A DNA stretch of 64,000 nt from Leucobacter exalbidus (GTDB lineage Bacteria; Actinomycetota; Actinomycetes; Actinomycetales; Microbacteriaceae): positions 682,001 through 746,000 of the forward strand of contig NZ_JAFIDA010000001.1 of assembly GCF_017834145.1 (NCBI RefSeq), given 5' to 3'. The notes beneath the pieces are model-generated. The model worked only from the letters and a program-made list of their open reading frames with translations. It searched no databases and had not been told where the DNA came from. Both the position numbers and the translations under genes were made by a program. Shown here piece by piece: positions 33,901 to 43,867 of this stretch. Each line of letters starts with the position of its first letter. The first letter of the stretch is position 1.

Positions 33901-35589
33901 TTAGCCGAACATGCCGTTCGTTGCACCCCAGACGCCGAGACCGACGACCACGATGAGGAGTCCGCCGCCGGTGAGCCCCAGCACGAGCGGCAGCTTGCTG
34001 CGCTCCTTCGTGGGCTTTGCGACCGCGGGGACACCTGATACTACGCGCGCACTCACGGCGTGTCGTGCAGACACTGGTGCGGGGCCCGCGACTGTTCCGT
34101 TTTCATCGACTGTTTCGGCACCCGTGATGGGGTCGATTTCAGCCGAATCGTGCAGCGACACATGCCCGCCCGTTTCGCCGAGAGACTTCGGCAGCCGCAT
34201 GGAACCGGTAACGTACAGCTCCCCTGTTGCGCCGAGCGGACCGGTGAGCCCGCCCGTCTCTTCGGGCATCGACGGCAGGATGAGCGCTGAAGTGCCCGTT
34301 CCCGTTGTCGAGCCTTCCTGTGCCACAGCACGCGAGATCAGGTCGTCAAAGTCGCCCTGGCCTTCGCTCTGCTGAGCCGGAATATTGCGGGTGGCGGGAT
34401 CATCGAACACCGAGCGCCACTCCTCTGGGGGCGCGATGTCGGGAAATGAGTAGGAATCTCGCGGTGAAGCGATTTCCTCGGGAAGAGCGGCCGCCGTCTG
34501 AGCTGCCACGTCTTCGGGCACCTCGATCACAGCGGTCGGTTCGGGGACAACCGGCGTTTCGGGTACGACGGGCGCCTCTTCGATGACCGCGGGGGCCTCT
34601 TCGATCGGTGCAACCTCGACGATGACTTCTTCGGCTGCTGCTGCGGGTTCGATCGTCTCGGCTTCAGCTTCGATAATCGGGGCGGCAGGAGCTTCGGCTT
34701 CAGGAATAACTTCAGCCTCAGCAACTTCAGCCTCAGCAGCGGTGTCGGCCTCGGGTGCCGTCTCAGTTGCGAGATCTGCTTCGGGCGCTGCCTTAACTTC
34801 AGGTACTGCCTCAGCTTCAGGTGCTTCCACCGCAGCTGCTTCAGGAGTCGATTCAGCAGCAGCTACCGCCGCTGCCTCTTCAGCATTGTTACGCTTCCAG
34901 AACTTGCGACGTGCCTTACCCGTTGCCTCAGGCGGCGCTTCGGCGACCTGTGTCTCGGGCTCAGCTTCAGCAGCTACTGCCTCTTCGGCAGCTTCCGCCT
35001 GCAGCGCGGTCTCGGCTTCACGAAGCTCTTCGACGGTGAAGGGCTCGGTGGGCGGCGAAATCAGGGAGTCAAAGTCAGCTGCGGGTGCAGCGGTTTCTAC
35101 TGGCGTGGTGAGCTCGCCGGTGAGCTCCTCAGGCACAGATACTTCAGCTTCTGGGGTGGCATCAACCGTCGGCTCAGCGGCCTCGGTCGTGTCAACAGCT
35201 ACTTCTGTCTCAGTCTCAGACCCAGGCGCTGCCGGCGAGGTGACCTCGGGCTCAGCAGCGACGGGCTCCTCGATAACCGGCTCGGGTGCGATGACCTCGG
35301 GCTCCGCGCTTTCGGGCTCAGCAGCCACGGCTTCGGGAGCCGCAACGGCTTCGGCCGCTCGCGCAGCAAGAGCTTGTTCGCGAAGCTCACGAATCTCACG
35401 TCGGCTGCGAGGCGTGCCGTCGTCGTTCAGCGGCGAGATCTCAATGTCGTCAGCCGCAGGCTTCGGGATCGAAACGGGTTCGGCTGAGGCAGCCGCCAGT
35501 TCAGAGAGGTCAAGCGTCCCTGTTTCAGCTAGCTCGCGCAGTCTGCGCTCACGCCGCGTTAGCGGTACGTGTTCTTCGTTCTCACTCAT
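33901..35589 (-). CDS. Large acidic Ala/Glu/Pro-rich protein with C-terminal membrane anchor
   Basis: A 562-residue protein. It starts [20 protein letters not shown] and has two basic REIR/RRERR segments in the first 95 residues. Residues about 100-395 are a low-complexity Ala/Glu/Val/Pro region, strongly acidic. A less repetitive stretch follows ([18 protein letters not shown]), and near the C-terminus lies a single membrane helix ([20 protein letters not shown]). The long domain is probably cytoplasmic. I do not recognise a function; similar genes occur between nadD and rsfS in Microbacteriaceae. ATG at 35589 overlaps the nadD stop by 8 nt. Confidence 0.75.
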   Translation of the reverse strand: MSENEEHVPLTRRERRLRELAETGTLDLSELAAASAEPVSIPKPAADDIEISPLNDDGTPRSRREIRELREQALAARAAEAVAAPEAVAAEPESAEPEVIAPEPVIEEPVAAEPEVTSPAAPGSETETEVAVDTTEAAEPTVDATPEAEVSVPEELTGELTTPVETAAPAADFDSLISPPTEPFTVEELREAETALQAEAAEEAVAAEAEPETQVAEAPPEATGKARRKFWKRNNAEEAAAVAAAESTPEAAAVEAPEAEAVPEVKAAPEADLATETAPEADTAAEAEVAEAEVIPEAEAPAAPIIEAEAETIEPAAAAEEVIVEVAPIEEAPAVIEEAPVVPETPVVPEPTAVIEVPEDVAAQTAAALPEEIASPRDSYSFPDIAPPEEWRSVFDDPATRNIPAQQSEGQGDFDDLISRAVAQEGSTTGTGTSALILPSMPEETGGLTGPLGATGELYVTGSMRLPKSLGETGGHVSLHDSAEIDPITGAETVDENGTVAGPAPVSARHAVSARVVSGVPAVAKPTKERSKLPLVLGLTGGGLLIVVVGLGVWGATNGMFG

Positions 35590-36184
35590 GTTCCGTCGCT
35601 TCCTCGGTGTACAACCCGTACTTGGCGATGTATTGCACCACGCCATCAGGCACGAGGTACCACACCGGATCTCCCCGGCCTACGCGTGCCCTGCAGTCGG
35701 TCGACGAGATCGCCAGCGCGGGCACTTCCAATAAGCTTACGTGTTCTCCTGAAAGTCCCAGGAGCGATAATTCGTGCCCGGGGCGGGAAACAGCAATAAA
35801 GTGGGCCAAATCCCACAGCTGCCCCACGTCTTTCCAGCTAAATATCTGCTCAACAGCGTCGGCTCCAGAGATGAAGAACAGCTCTGCATTCGGCCACTTT
35901 TTATGTAAATCTCGCAGCGTGTCGACCGTGTAGGTGGCCCCGTCACGGTCAATATCAACACGACTCACGGTGAACCTGGGGTTCGATGCGGTCGCGATCA
36001 CCGTCATTAAATAACGGTGCTCACTGGGTGAGACGTTGCTTTTCTGCCACGGTTTTCCCGTGGGCACAAACACAACCTCATCCAGGTTGAAGCTTTGGGC
36101 AACCTCGCTCGCGGCGACGAGGTGGCCGTTATGGATCGGATCAAAAGTTCCGCCCATTACCCCGATACGTCGCCGCGTAGCCAC
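35582..36184 (-). CDS. nadD: Nicotinate-nucleotide adenylyltransferase
   Basis: A 200-residue NadD. The nucleotidyltransferase signature [20 protein letters not shown] is at residue 11, [13 protein letters not shown] follows, and [13 protein letters not shown] near residue 160 is the C-terminal ISSTxxR motif. It makes nicotinate adenine dinucleotide in NAD synthesis. GTG at 36184 is the start. It is followed by the acidic membrane protein gene with an 8-nt overlap, and preceded by a small membrane protein. Confidence 0.95.
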   Translation of the reverse strand: MATRRRIGVMGGTFDPIHNGHLVAASEVAQSFNLDEVVFVPTGKPWQKSNVSPSEHRYLMTVIATASNPRFTVSRVDIDRDGATYTVDTLRDLHKKWPNAELFFISGADAVEQIFSWKDVGQLWDLAHFIAVSRPGHELSLLGLSGEHVSLLEVPALAISSTDCRARVGRGDPVWYLVPDGVVQYIAKYGLYTEEATEHE

Positions 36185-36200
36185 AGGTTACCGAACCTAC

Positions 36201-36416
36201 CTAGTGCGAGCTCTGGCTTGCGCCGTGCTCGCGAGCGTACGCTTCAGCCTTCTCAGCGTGACGGTTTGCAACGTCTCGGAACGAGAACGTGACAGCCGCA
36301 AGCACCAGGAAGATACCGAAGACGATAACGCCGTACATCAATGCCGGGATCGGCAGTTCTACGAGAACGTGCCCTCCCTCTTCAGCTGCGACAGCAAGCG
36401 TGGCAAGAACAGACAT
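36201..36416 (-). CDS. Small single-helix membrane protein
   Basis: A 71-residue protein with one long hydrophobic segment (IPALMYGVIVFGIFLVLAAV) and a charged C-terminal tail (RHAEKAEAYAREHG). ATG at 36416 follows AGAGG by 5 nt. No function is recognised. It lies between proA and nadD on the same strand, 16 bp before nadD. Confidence 0.78.
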   Translation of the reverse strand: MSVLATLAVAAEEGGHVLVELPIPALMYGVIVFGIFLVLAAVTFSFRDVANRHAEKAEAYAREHGASQSSH

Positions 36417-36472
36417 TGAAACCTCTGCATTCGTGGCAAATTGGATAATCAGATTAAGTCTACCGGGTTTAG

Positions 36473-37765
36473 TTAACGAATCTGACCCGCACCGCGCACG
36501 AGCCACTTAGTGCTGGTGAGTTCGCTCAGGCCCATCGGCCCGCGCGCGTGCAGTTTCTGCGTCGAGATTCCAACCTCGGCACCAAACCCGAATTCGCCGC
36601 CATCGGTGAACCGCGTCGACGCGTTGACCATCACCACAGCAGAGTCAATCTCTGCGAGGAAGCGTTCGGCATTGCGGTAGTCGGCGGTCACGATCGCATC
36701 GGTGTGCTTCGTGGAGTACCGATCAATGTGCGCGATGGCCTCGTCGATGGAGTCAACAATTTTGACTCCCATTTCGAGGGCAAGGTGCTCGGTGGCCCAG
36801 GTGTCGTCGGTCGCGGCTTCGATTGATCCGGATCCGCTCACCGGCAACGCGCCATCGGGCGTGCCGCCCGTGAGCGCAAGGCTGCGGGCGTCCGCTTCGA
36901 TGTTCACGCCTTCTGCGCGCAATGCCGCGACAATTTTGGGGAGGACGCGCTGCGCGGCACCGCGGTGCACGAGCAGCGTCTCGGCCGAGTTGCAGACGCT
37001 GGGACGGTGAGTCTTGGCGTTGCGTACGATCGAGATCGCCATCTCGGTGTCTGCGGTTTCGTCGACGAACACGTGCACAATGCCTGATCCGGTCTCGATC
37101 ACGGGCACCGTGGACTCCTGCACGACCGTCGAGATCAGGCCCGCGCTGCCGCGGGGAATCAAGACATCGACGTAGCCACGCGCGCGCATCAAGCGGCTTG
37201 CGCCCTCGCGCCCGAACTCATCGATTGTCTGGATCGCGTCGCCAGCCAAGCCGGCCTGTGACACGGCGTCTTGGATCACCTTCACGAGCACACTGTTCGT
37301 GTTCTCGGCTGCGCTACCGCCGCGCAGCACGACACCGTTGCCGCTCTTGAGCGCCAGGGCAGCAATGTCTACGGTGACATTGGGGCGTGCTTCGTAGATT
37401 GCGCCCACAACACCAAACGGTACGCGCACCTGGCTAATAGCCACACCATTTTCGAGGGTGCCGCCGCGTACGACCTGACCGACGGGGTCGGGCAGCGCAA
37501 TCACATCGCGCACCGCGGCGCTCAGCGCCGCGATCCGGTCAGCGTCGAGGCGCAAGCGATCGAGCAGCCCCGCGCCGATCTCTTGTTCCTCACCGCGCGC
37601 GAGATCGATCGCGTTTGCCGCGACGATCTGTGGGGTGTGGGCAACGAGGGCAGTGGCGATGGATTCGAGCGCAGCATTCTTTGCTGCAGTCGATACCGTC
37701 GCGAACGTTTTCGCTGCGATGCGGGCACGATCAAGCGTTAGGAGAAACCGGTCTGTATTGGCCAT
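36473..37765 (-). CDS. proA: Glutamate-5-semialdehyde dehydrogenase
   Basis: A 430-residue ProA. The substrate segment VRVPFGVVGAIYEARPNVTV and the catalytic Cys in RPSVCNSAETLLVHR are present; STRFTDGGEFGFGAEVGIST near the end is the conserved active-site tail. It reduces glutamyl 5-phosphate in proline synthesis. ATG at 37765 is preferred to GTG at 37771 because AGG is better spaced. A hairpin separates it from proB upstream, so proA may be partly independent of the proB transcript. Confidence 0.94.
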   Translation of the reverse strand: MANTDRFLLTLDRARIAAKTFATVSTAAKNAALESIATALVAHTPQIVAANAIDLARGEEQEIGAGLLDRLRLDADRIAALSAAVRDVIALPDPVGQVVRGGTLENGVAISQVRVPFGVVGAIYEARPNVTVDIAALALKSGNGVVLRGGSAAENTNSVLVKVIQDAVSQAGLAGDAIQTIDEFGREGASRLMRARGYVDVLIPRGSAGLISTVVQESTVPVIETGSGIVHVFVDETADTEMAISIVRNAKTHRPSVCNSAETLLVHRGAAQRVLPKIVAALRAEGVNIEADARSLALTGGTPDGALPVSGSGSIEAATDDTWATEHLALEMGVKIVDSIDEAIAHIDRYSTKHTDAIVTADYRNAERFLAEIDSAVVMVNASTRFTDGGEFGFGAEVGISTQKLHARGPMGLSELTSTKWLVRGAGQIR

Positions 37766-37809
37766 GGCCACAGCCTATCTGGATCGGGCCCCACTCCCTG
37801 AAACAAATC

Positions 37810-37845
37810 GAGCCGTTGCCCCACAAAGTTGTGGGGCAACGGCTC
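37810..37845 (-). terminator. Hairpin between proB and proA
   Basis: A 17-bp perfect stem (GAGCCGTTGCCCCACAA and complement) with a minimal loop. On the minus strand it is followed by a partial T-run (ATTTGTTT), so it can end the rplU-rpmA-obgE-proB transcript. Confidence 0.78.
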
Positions 37846-37861
37846 AAAGATGAGTCACGCG

Positions 37862-38650
37862 TTACTGCAGGTACGCTCCGGGCGCCGCATCAAAAACGGT
37901 GCCGTGGTCTGCGCCGTCGAGCACCGCAGAGAGCAAACCGGTCTCGGTGAGCAGCACGCCCGCGCCCGCATCGGCCGCGAGTCTCGCCGCCTGCACCTTG
38001 GTGGAGGCGCCGCCGGTCCCCCAGCCAGACTGGCTCTCGCCGATCTGAATCCCCTCGAGGGGGTCACCGTGGGGAACATGCGCGACGCGCTTCGCCCCCA
38101 CAATGTTGGGCGGAGCCGTGTAGAGCGCATCAACATCTGAGAGCAGCACGAGTCGGTCTGCGCACAGCAGCCTAGCTACGAGCGCCGCAAGGTGATCATT
38201 GTCACCGAAACGGATCTCGTGCGTTGCGACCGTGTCGTTCTCGTTGATGATCGGCAAAATGCCCAGCTGCAACAGCCGTTCAATTGCCCGTCGAGCATTG
38301 CCGCGGTGTGTGGGGTTCTCGATGTCTTGTGCGGTCAACAGGACCTGACCGGCCACGATTTCGTGGGTGGTCAGGGCCCGCTGGTAGCGGTTGACCAGAA
38401 TGTTCTGGCCGACCGCTGCCGCTGCTTGCTGCGTGGCAAGATCTTCGGGGCGCTCCTCCAGTTTCAGGAATGGAACGCCCGTGGCGATCGCACCACTCGA
38501 CACGAGGATCACCTCAGCGCCGGCGGCATGGAGCCGCGCAAGCGAGGCCACCAGTGTTGGGATCTGGCCAGCGTTCTCGCCGCTGACCGATGACGAGCCG
38601 ACCTTAACGACGACCCGACGTGCCCCTAACAATGATGATCCTGCGCTCAT
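37862..38650 (-). CDS. proB: Glutamate 5-kinase
   Basis: A 262-residue amino-acid kinase with VVVKVGSSSVSG at the start, ILVSSGAIATG near residue 50, INENDTVATHEIRFGDND near residue 137 and the GTGGASTKVQAARLAADAG segment near residue 213. It lacks the C-terminal PUA domain found in E. coli ProB, as many actinomycete enzymes do. It catalyses the first step of proline synthesis. Its ATG overlaps the obgE stop (ATGA), so it is coupled to obgE. Confidence 0.94.
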   Translation of the reverse strand: MSAGSSLLGARRVVVKVGSSSVSGENAGQIPTLVASLARLHAAGAEVILVSSGAIATGVPFLKLEERPEDLATQQAAAAVGQNILVNRYQRALTTHEIVAGQVLLTAQDIENPTHRGNARRAIERLLQLGILPIINENDTVATHEIRFGDNDHLAALVARLLCADRLVLLSDVDALYTAPPNIVGAKRVAHVPHGDPLEGIQIGESQSGWGTGGASTKVQAARLAADAGAGVLLTETGLLSAVLDGADHGTVFDAAPGAYLQ

Positions 38651-40173
38651 TCATCTGCTCCCCACATGGCAGCGTCGGTACCCCACATGCCTGACTCGCG
38701 CTCGCGCTCGAGCTCGGCACGGGCTTCAGCCTTACCATCCATGAGGGTCTGGTATTCGGCACGACGCTCTTGGTTGGTGCGTCGGGTAATCGGATCGAGA
38801 CGATCGTCAGAACCGCGCACACCAGCCTGCACCTCGCCGACACTGGTGACCGTGGGCTCCCAGTCGAAGATCACGCCTGCGCCGGGCCCGATAACGACGG
38901 CAGAGCCGGCGACGGCCCCCGCCTTCACGAGCGCGTCTTCGATGCCGAGCTTCTGCAGACGATCAGCGAGGTAGCCAATGGCTTCGTCGTTGGTGAAGTC
39001 AGTCTGCTCGACCCACTTTTCGGGCTTCTCACCCAAAATGCGGAAGATCTCGCCGTGCGTGCCGCCCTCCTTCTTAATACGGAAGTTGATGCGGTCGACA
39101 GGCTTCGGCGTGAGCACGATGCGGGGCTGGTCAGCCTTCGCAGCTTCGCGCACCGCGCGCTCCTTCTCGACTGACTCGCCCAGTGCGTAGCCGAGCTCGC
39201 GCAGGCCCTCGTGAGAGGCGGTCGAGATCTCAAAGACGCGGTAGCCGCGAGCTTCGAGGTCGGGGCGCACCATCTCAGCGAGATCGCGTGCCTCGGGCAC
39301 ATCAATCTTGTTGAGGGCGATCATCTGCGGGCGCTCGAGCAACGGAATCTGGCCCTCGGGCACGGGGTATGCCGCGAGCTCGCCCAGAATCACATCGAGA
39401 TCAGACATCGGATCGCGACCCGGCTCAAGCGTGGCGCAGTCGAGCACGTGCAGCAGGGCGCTGCAGCGCTCAACGTGGCGCAAGAAGTCAAGGCCGAGGC
39501 CCTTACCCTCGCTCGCGCCCTCGATCAGACCGGGAACGTCAGCGACGGTGTACCGGTACTCGCCCGACTGCACGACGCCCAGGTTGGGGTGCAGTGTGGT
39601 GAACGGGTAGTCGGCGATCTTCGGCTTCGCTGCACTCATGGCCGCAATCAGGCTGGACTTGCCAGCTGACGGGTAGCCCACGAAAGCAACGTCGGCGATC
39701 GTCTTGAGCTCGAGAGTGATCTCTCCGGTCCAGCCCTCGGTGCCGAGCAGCGCAAAGCCTGGAGCCTTGCGCTTCGGGCTCGCGAGATCCATGTTGCCCA
39801 GACCACCGATGCCGCCCTTGGCTGCGACGTAGCGCATGCCGGGCTCGGTGAAGTCGATGAGGGTTTCCCCATCGGAGTCCTTGACAACGGTGCCGATCGG
39901 AACGGAGAGAACCATCTCTTCGCCGTTCTCACCCGCGCGCCAGTCACCGGCGCCGTAGCCACCGTTCTTTGACTGGATGTGCGGGCGGCGGTGGTATTCC
40001 AGCAGGGTCGTTACCTGCGGGTCGGCGAGCAGCACAATGTTGCCGCCGTGGCCCCCCGCACCGCCATCGGGACCTGCCATTGGCTTAAATTTTTCGCGAT
40101 GTATCGACACGCAGCCATTGCCACCGCGCCCTGCCTGCAGATACAACTGCACGCGATCCACGAAAGTTACCAT
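38647..40173 (-). CDS. obgE: GTPase ObgE/CgtA
   Basis: A 508-residue Obg GTPase: the Gly-rich N-terminal Obg fold (YLQAGRGGNGCVSIHREKFK, then GGDGG-like GGAGGHGGNI), the G domain (G1 GYPSAGKSSLI near residue 168, G3 DVPGLIEGASEG, G4 NKID), and the C-terminal OCT domain (near 360-430), followed by a basic/acidic tail. It acts in 50S assembly and stress control. The start overlaps nothing; 71 bp upstream lies rpmA with a hairpin between. Its stop overlaps proB. Confidence 0.96.
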   Translation of the reverse strand: MVTFVDRVQLYLQAGRGGNGCVSIHREKFKPMAGPDGGAGGHGGNIVLLADPQVTTLLEYHRRPHIQSKNGGYGAGDWRAGENGEEMVLSVPIGTVVKDSDGETLIDFTEPGMRYVAAKGGIGGLGNMDLASPKRKAPGFALLGTEGWTGEITLELKTIADVAFVGYPSAGKSSLIAAMSAAKPKIADYPFTTLHPNLGVVQSGEYRYTVADVPGLIEGASEGKGLGLDFLRHVERCSALLHVLDCATLEPGRDPMSDLDVILGELAAYPVPEGQIPLLERPQMIALNKIDVPEARDLAEMVRPDLEARGYRVFEISTASHEGLRELGYALGESVEKERAVREAAKADQPRIVLTPKPVDRINFRIKKEGGTHGEIFRILGEKPEKWVEQTDFTNDEAIGYLADRLQKLGIEDALVKAGAVAGSAVVIGPGAGVIFDWEPTVTSVGEVQAGVRGSDDRLDPITRRTNQERRAEYQTLMDGKAEARAELERERESGMWGTDAAMWGADE

Positions 40174-40203
40174 GCTGAAATTCCCTACCTATAAACGGCA
40201 AAA

Positions 40204-40226
40204 GGCGAGCCGAAGCCCGCCTCGCC
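40204..40226 (-). terminator. Hairpin with T-run between rpmA and obgE
   Basis: On the minus strand GGCGAG pairs with CTCGCC around a TTCG-containing interior, followed directly by TTTT (40200-40203). It may act as an attenuator that lowers obgE-proB transcription relative to the ribosomal genes. Confidence 0.55.
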
Positions 40227-40244
40227 GTGAGTTGCCTAATGTGG

Positions 40245-40499
40245 TTAGGCGGCCGTCACGATATTGACGACCTTGCGGCCGCCCTTCGCGCCAAACTCAA
40301 CTTCGCCCGCAGCGAGTGCGAACAGTGTGTCGTCCTTACCGCGGCCGACGTTTACACCGGGGTGGAAACGGGTGCCACGCTGGCGAACGATGATCTCGCC
40401 TGCGTTGACGTCCTGTCCACCGAAACGCTTTACGCCGAGACGCTGTGCGTTTGAATCGCGGCCGTTCTTGGACGAGCCTACGCCCTTCTTGGATGCCAT
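40245..40499 (-). CDS. rpmA: 50S ribosomal protein L27 (bL27)
   Basis: An 84-residue protein of the usual length with [20 protein letters not shown] at the start and [15 protein letters not shown] in the middle. It lies at the peptidyl-transferase centre of the ribosome. There is no Firmicutes-type N-terminal extension. It follows rplU by 33 bp and has its own ribosome-binding site (AAGGAG). Confidence 0.97.
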   Translation of the reverse strand: MASKKGVGSSKNGRDSNAQRLGVKRFGGQDVNAGEIIVRQRGTRFHPGVNVGRGKDDTLFALAAGEVEFGAKGGRKVVNIVTAA

Positions 40500-40532
40500 G
40501 AGTCTCTACTCCTTATGTAGTCGCGTTAAGCG

Positions 40533-40841
40533 TTACTTGATGCCGGTGACCTTGAGGCGCGTCAGATCCTGACGGTGCCCCTGGCGCTTCTTGTAGCCGG
40601 TCTTGTTCTTGTAGCGCTGGATAACGATCTTCGGTCCACGAAGATCATTCAGCACCTCAGCGGTAACAGAAACCTTTGCGAGCTCAGCCGCATCGGTCGT
40701 AATCTTGTCACCGTCGACGAGCAGGACAGCGGGAAGCTCAAGCTTGCCGTTGTCATCGCCCTTAACTCGATTCACCGTGATGATCGAGCCAACCTCGACC
40801 TTCTCCTGCCGGCCGCTTGCGCGCACTACTGCGTAAACCAC
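40533..40841 (-). CDS. rplU: 50S ribosomal protein L21 (bL21)
   Basis: A 102-residue protein that begins with [18 protein letters not shown] and ends [18 protein letters not shown], matching bL21 in length and sequence. GTG at 40841 is chosen because GAGGG lies 6 nt upstream; a longer frame to 40889 adds unrelated residues. It is the first gene of the rplU-rpmA-obgE-proB operon, transcribed from a promoter just downstream of the rne stop. Confidence 0.96.
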   Translation of the reverse strand: MVYAVVRASGRQEKVEVGSIITVNRVKGDDNGKLELPAVLLVDGDKITTDAAELAKVSVTAEVLNDLRGPKIVIQRYKNKTGYKKRQGHRQDLTRLKVTGIK

Positions 40842-40942
40842 TTCACACCCTCTTCTTAAGGTTTGTCCTACATACCGAATCATGACCAAGTCATGCTCGA
40901 AGTCTGTCTACCGCCCAGAAAAGGGTGGCACCAACGGTCAAT

Positions 40943-40970
40943 ATTATCCCACGAACCGCGTTCGGGTCAA
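40943..40970 (-). promoter_or_regulatory. Promoter of the rplU-rpmA-obgE-proB operon
   Basis: On the minus strand TTGACC (40965-40970) and GATAAT (40943-40948) are 16 nt apart, a good sigma-70-type pair. The spacer contains a small CGAAC-N3-GTTCG dyad. The leader to rplU would be about 95 nt. Confidence 0.65.
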
Positions 40971-40984
40971 ATGCGACGCGAGAT

Positions 40985-43867
40985 TTATTCGCGAGATTTG
41001 TCCCGACGCATTGCGGTCGCGTCGAGAGCCTGCGCGAGAGCGAGCTTTGCCGCCTGCGCCGGATCGATCACCTCGGCCGCCGGCTGCGCCGACTTCTGAG
41101 CTGCGGGCTGCACCTGAGAAGCAGACTGTGCCTCAGATACAGATTTGTTGGACTGCTGCGCAGCTACGGTGCCACCCTGGGTCTGACCGGTCGACACCCG
41201 CCGACGAGCACGACCGTGACCCGCGGCGGGAGCCTCGGGCAGCGCAGAAAGCACAGAATCCAACAAGTTCGCGGTGGGGGCAGTCGCGCGCGGGGCCGAC
41301 TTGTTCTCCACCGGGGTTAGGGGGGCCACAGACGTCGTGGCCGCTGAGGCGCGCTGAGCCGACGATGCACTCACGCTTTCCTCAGGGGTTTCGGGCTGAG
41401 CCGAGACACGCGAACGCACCCGACCGGTGACCGGCTGGTGTGCGTCACTATTCGACGAGACCGGTGCGGCAGCGGCCGGGGCAGCCGACGACTGGCCCTG
41501 ACGCTGCGAGGCGCCACCGTTACCCGAGCGACGGTTCTTGCGTGCCGCGGCGGCATCAACGGCTGCGGTGAGCTGCTCAGCCACCGCGTCGATGCTCTCA
41601 GCAGACTTCGCCGGCATCGTGGACGCAGCAACCTGGGCGAGCATGTTCTTTGCGCCATCGGTGATCGCGTGCGCCTGATTCTTCGAATCTGACTGGTGCG
41701 CCGACGGTGCCTGCTGCGACTGCTGCTGAACTACCGGCGGCTGCGGGGTCTGCTGCTGCGAATGCTGCTGCTGGCCGTTGCGGCCGCGCTTCGCGGTGCG
41801 CGGGTTGCCCTCGCTGCGATGACGCGATACCGGATCGTGCTGCACGATCACGCCGCGCCCAGCGCAGGTCTCGCACGCTTCGCTAAACGATTCGAGCAGG
41901 CCAAGGCCGAGCTTCTTACGCGTCATCTGCACGAGTCCGAGTGAGGTGACCTCGGCGACCTGGTGCTTCGTGCGGTCGCGGCTGAGGCACTCAACCAGGC
42001 GGCGCAGTACGAGATCGCGGTTCGACTCGAGCACCATATCAATGAAGTCGATCACGATGATTCCGCCGACATCGCGCAGCCGCAGCTGACGCACGATTTC
42101 TTCAGCCGATTCAAGGTTGTTCTTCGTAACGGTCTCTTCGAGGTTGCCGCCAGATCCCACAAACTTGCCGGTGTTGACATCGATCACCGTCATGGCTTCG
42201 GTGCGGTCAATGACCAGCGAACCACCCGAGGGCAGCCAGACCTTGCGGTCGAGCGCCTTCGCAATCTGCTCGGTGACACGGTACTCATCAAAGATGTCGC
42301 GTTCACTTTCGAAGCGCTCAACGCGCTGCAGCAGGTCGGGTGCAACCTGGCCGAGGTAGTTCTCGATCACCGTGAACGTGTCGGTGCCCGAGATGCGCAT
42401 CCGGTGGAAATCTTCGTTAAACACGTCGCGCACGATCTTGATCAGCACGTCGGGCTCAGCGTGCAGCAGAGCCGGCCCGCCACCCTTGGCAACGCGCTGC
42501 TGGATCATTTCCCACTGACGCGTCAGACGCTCGACGTCGTGGGTGAGCTGATCTTCAGTGGCGCCCTCTGCAGCGGTGCGCACGATGACGCCTGCGCCGC
42601 CGGGGAGCACCTCCTTGAGGATCTTCTTCAACCGCGCACGCTCGGTGTCGGGAAGCTTGCGCGAGATGCCGTTCATGGCACCACCGGGTACGTACACGAG
42701 GAAGCGGCCCGGCAGCGAGATCTGGCTCGTGAGGCGTGCGCCCTTGTGCCCGACGGGATCCTTGGTGACCTGCACCAGCACCTGGTCGCCAGGCTTCAGC
42801 GCATTCTCGATCCGGCGCGCGGTGTTGCCACCCTCAAACTCAGACCAGTCGACCTCGCCCGAGTAGAGCACGGCGTTGCGGCCACGGCCGATGTCAACGA
42901 ATGCGGCCTCCATGCTCGGCAGCACGTTCTGCACGCGGCCGAGGTACACGTTGCCGATCAGCGAGCTCTCGCTCGAGCGAGCAACATAGTGCTCAACGAG
43001 CACCTTGTCCTCGAGCACACCGATCTGCACGCGGTCAGCGGTCGTACGCACGATCATCTCGCGGTCGACGGCCTCGCGGCGGGCCAGAAACTCTGACTCG
43101 GTGATCACGCTGCGGCGACGGCCAGCATCGCGGCCATCGCGGCGGCGCTGCTTCTTCGCTTCGAGACGCGTTGAGCCCCGAACCTTCTGCGGCTCGGTGA
43201 CGATGGGGGCCTGGCGGCGCTCACGACGCGGCGCATCATCTTCGATGTCACGACGACGGGGGCGGCGCGATCCGGCGCGATCACCGTCGTCGTGCGAATC
43301 GTGGTCGTTCGGCGCGTGATCATCGAGCAGCTCATCCAGCTGGCGGAAATCACTCGCGTGAGATTCGCGACGCGTGGACTCACGGCGCGAGTCAGCGCGC
43401 GTTGACTCGCTGCGCGCTGAGTCGCCTCGTGCCGAGTCACCGCGTGAGGAATCTCCACGGAAGGTTTCGCTGCGGTATGAATCGCCCCGGTATGAATCAT
43501 TGCGGAACGAGCCTGAGCGACGGTTCTCGTTGCGGCGAGACTCGTGCTCATGCGCGTCTGCGCGGTGATCATCGCTGCGGAAGATCTCGCTGCGCCTCGG
43601 GCGCGGCGGGATCGGGGGCACGTCGGGTGCCAAGAAGATGAGCTTCGTGGTCGCGCGGAAGCGCTCCTCGGGCGTCATCTCTGAATACGTCTTGACGGCG
43701 GGCTTCGCGGGCTCCGAATCGGCTTCGGTGCCCTCGGTAACCGCGGCCTCGGCCGACTGTTCGACGGTGTCGCTCGTTTCAGCGTCACCCGTGACCTCGA
43801 TACCGGAGGCCTCGATCAGTTCGTCCTGCTCGGAAACTACGGCTTCTTCTGGTGTGTTCTTCACCAT
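40985..43867 (-). CDS. rne: Ribonuclease E/G family endoribonuclease
   Basis: A 960-residue protein. Residues 1-270 are disordered; 100-170 is a repetitive Arg/Ser/Asp tract with many RGDS, RSES and RRES units. The S1-containing catalytic half follows (about 275-690): KVLVEHYVARSSESSLIGNV, TEAMTVIDVNTGKFVG with the catalytic Asp, IIVIDFIDM, and the zinc-link CETCAGRG near 660. A second disordered Ala/Gln-rich region (690-930) precedes a conserved end (PAQAAKLALAQALDATAMRR). It starts mRNA decay and rRNA processing. Placement of catalytic core between two disordered flanks is typical of actinomycete enzymes. ATG at 43867 follows GAGGAG by 9 nt. Confidence 0.94.
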   Translation of the reverse strand: MVKNTPEEAVVSEQDELIEASGIEVTGDAETSDTVEQSAEAAVTEGTEADSEPAKPAVKTYSEMTPEERFRATTKLIFLAPDVPPIPPRPRRSEIFRSDDHRADAHEHESRRNENRRSGSFRNDSYRGDSYRSETFRGDSSRGDSARGDSARSESTRADSRRESTRRESHASDFRQLDELLDDHAPNDHDSHDDGDRAGSRRPRRRDIEDDAPRRERRQAPIVTEPQKVRGSTRLEAKKQRRRDGRDAGRRRSVITESEFLARREAVDREMIVRTTADRVQIGVLEDKVLVEHYVARSSESSLIGNVYLGRVQNVLPSMEAAFVDIGRGRNAVLYSGEVDWSEFEGGNTARRIENALKPGDQVLVQVTKDPVGHKGARLTSQISLPGRFLVYVPGGAMNGISRKLPDTERARLKKILKEVLPGGAGVIVRTAAEGATEDQLTHDVERLTRQWEMIQQRVAKGGGPALLHAEPDVLIKIVRDVFNEDFHRMRISGTDTFTVIENYLGQVAPDLLQRVERFESERDIFDEYRVTEQIAKALDRKVWLPSGGSLVIDRTEAMTVIDVNTGKFVGSGGNLEETVTKNNLESAEEIVRQLRLRDVGGIIVIDFIDMVLESNRDLVLRRLVECLSRDRTKHQVAEVTSLGLVQMTRKKLGLGLLESFSEACETCAGRGVIVQHDPVSRHRSEGNPRTAKRGRNGQQQHSQQQTPQPPVVQQQSQQAPSAHQSDSKNQAHAITDGAKNMLAQVAASTMPAKSAESIDAVAEQLTAAVDAAAARKNRRSGNGGASQRQGQSSAAPAAAAPVSSNSDAHQPVTGRVRSRVSAQPETPEESVSASSAQRASAATTSVAPLTPVENKSAPRATAPTANLLDSVLSALPEAPAAGHGRARRRVSTGQTQGGTVAAQQSNKSVSEAQSASQVQPAAQKSAQPAAEVIDPAQAAKLALAQALDATAMRRDKSRE

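Noticed and set aside
40953-40965. SOS-box-like CGAAC/GTTCG dyad in the rplU promoter
   Set aside because: The spacing is 3 nt rather than the 4 nt of the LexA box, so it is not a valid site.
41963-43096. 377-codon open frame antisense to rne
   Set aside because: rne is clearly coding on the other strand with catalytic motifs; the antisense product has no recognisable feature.
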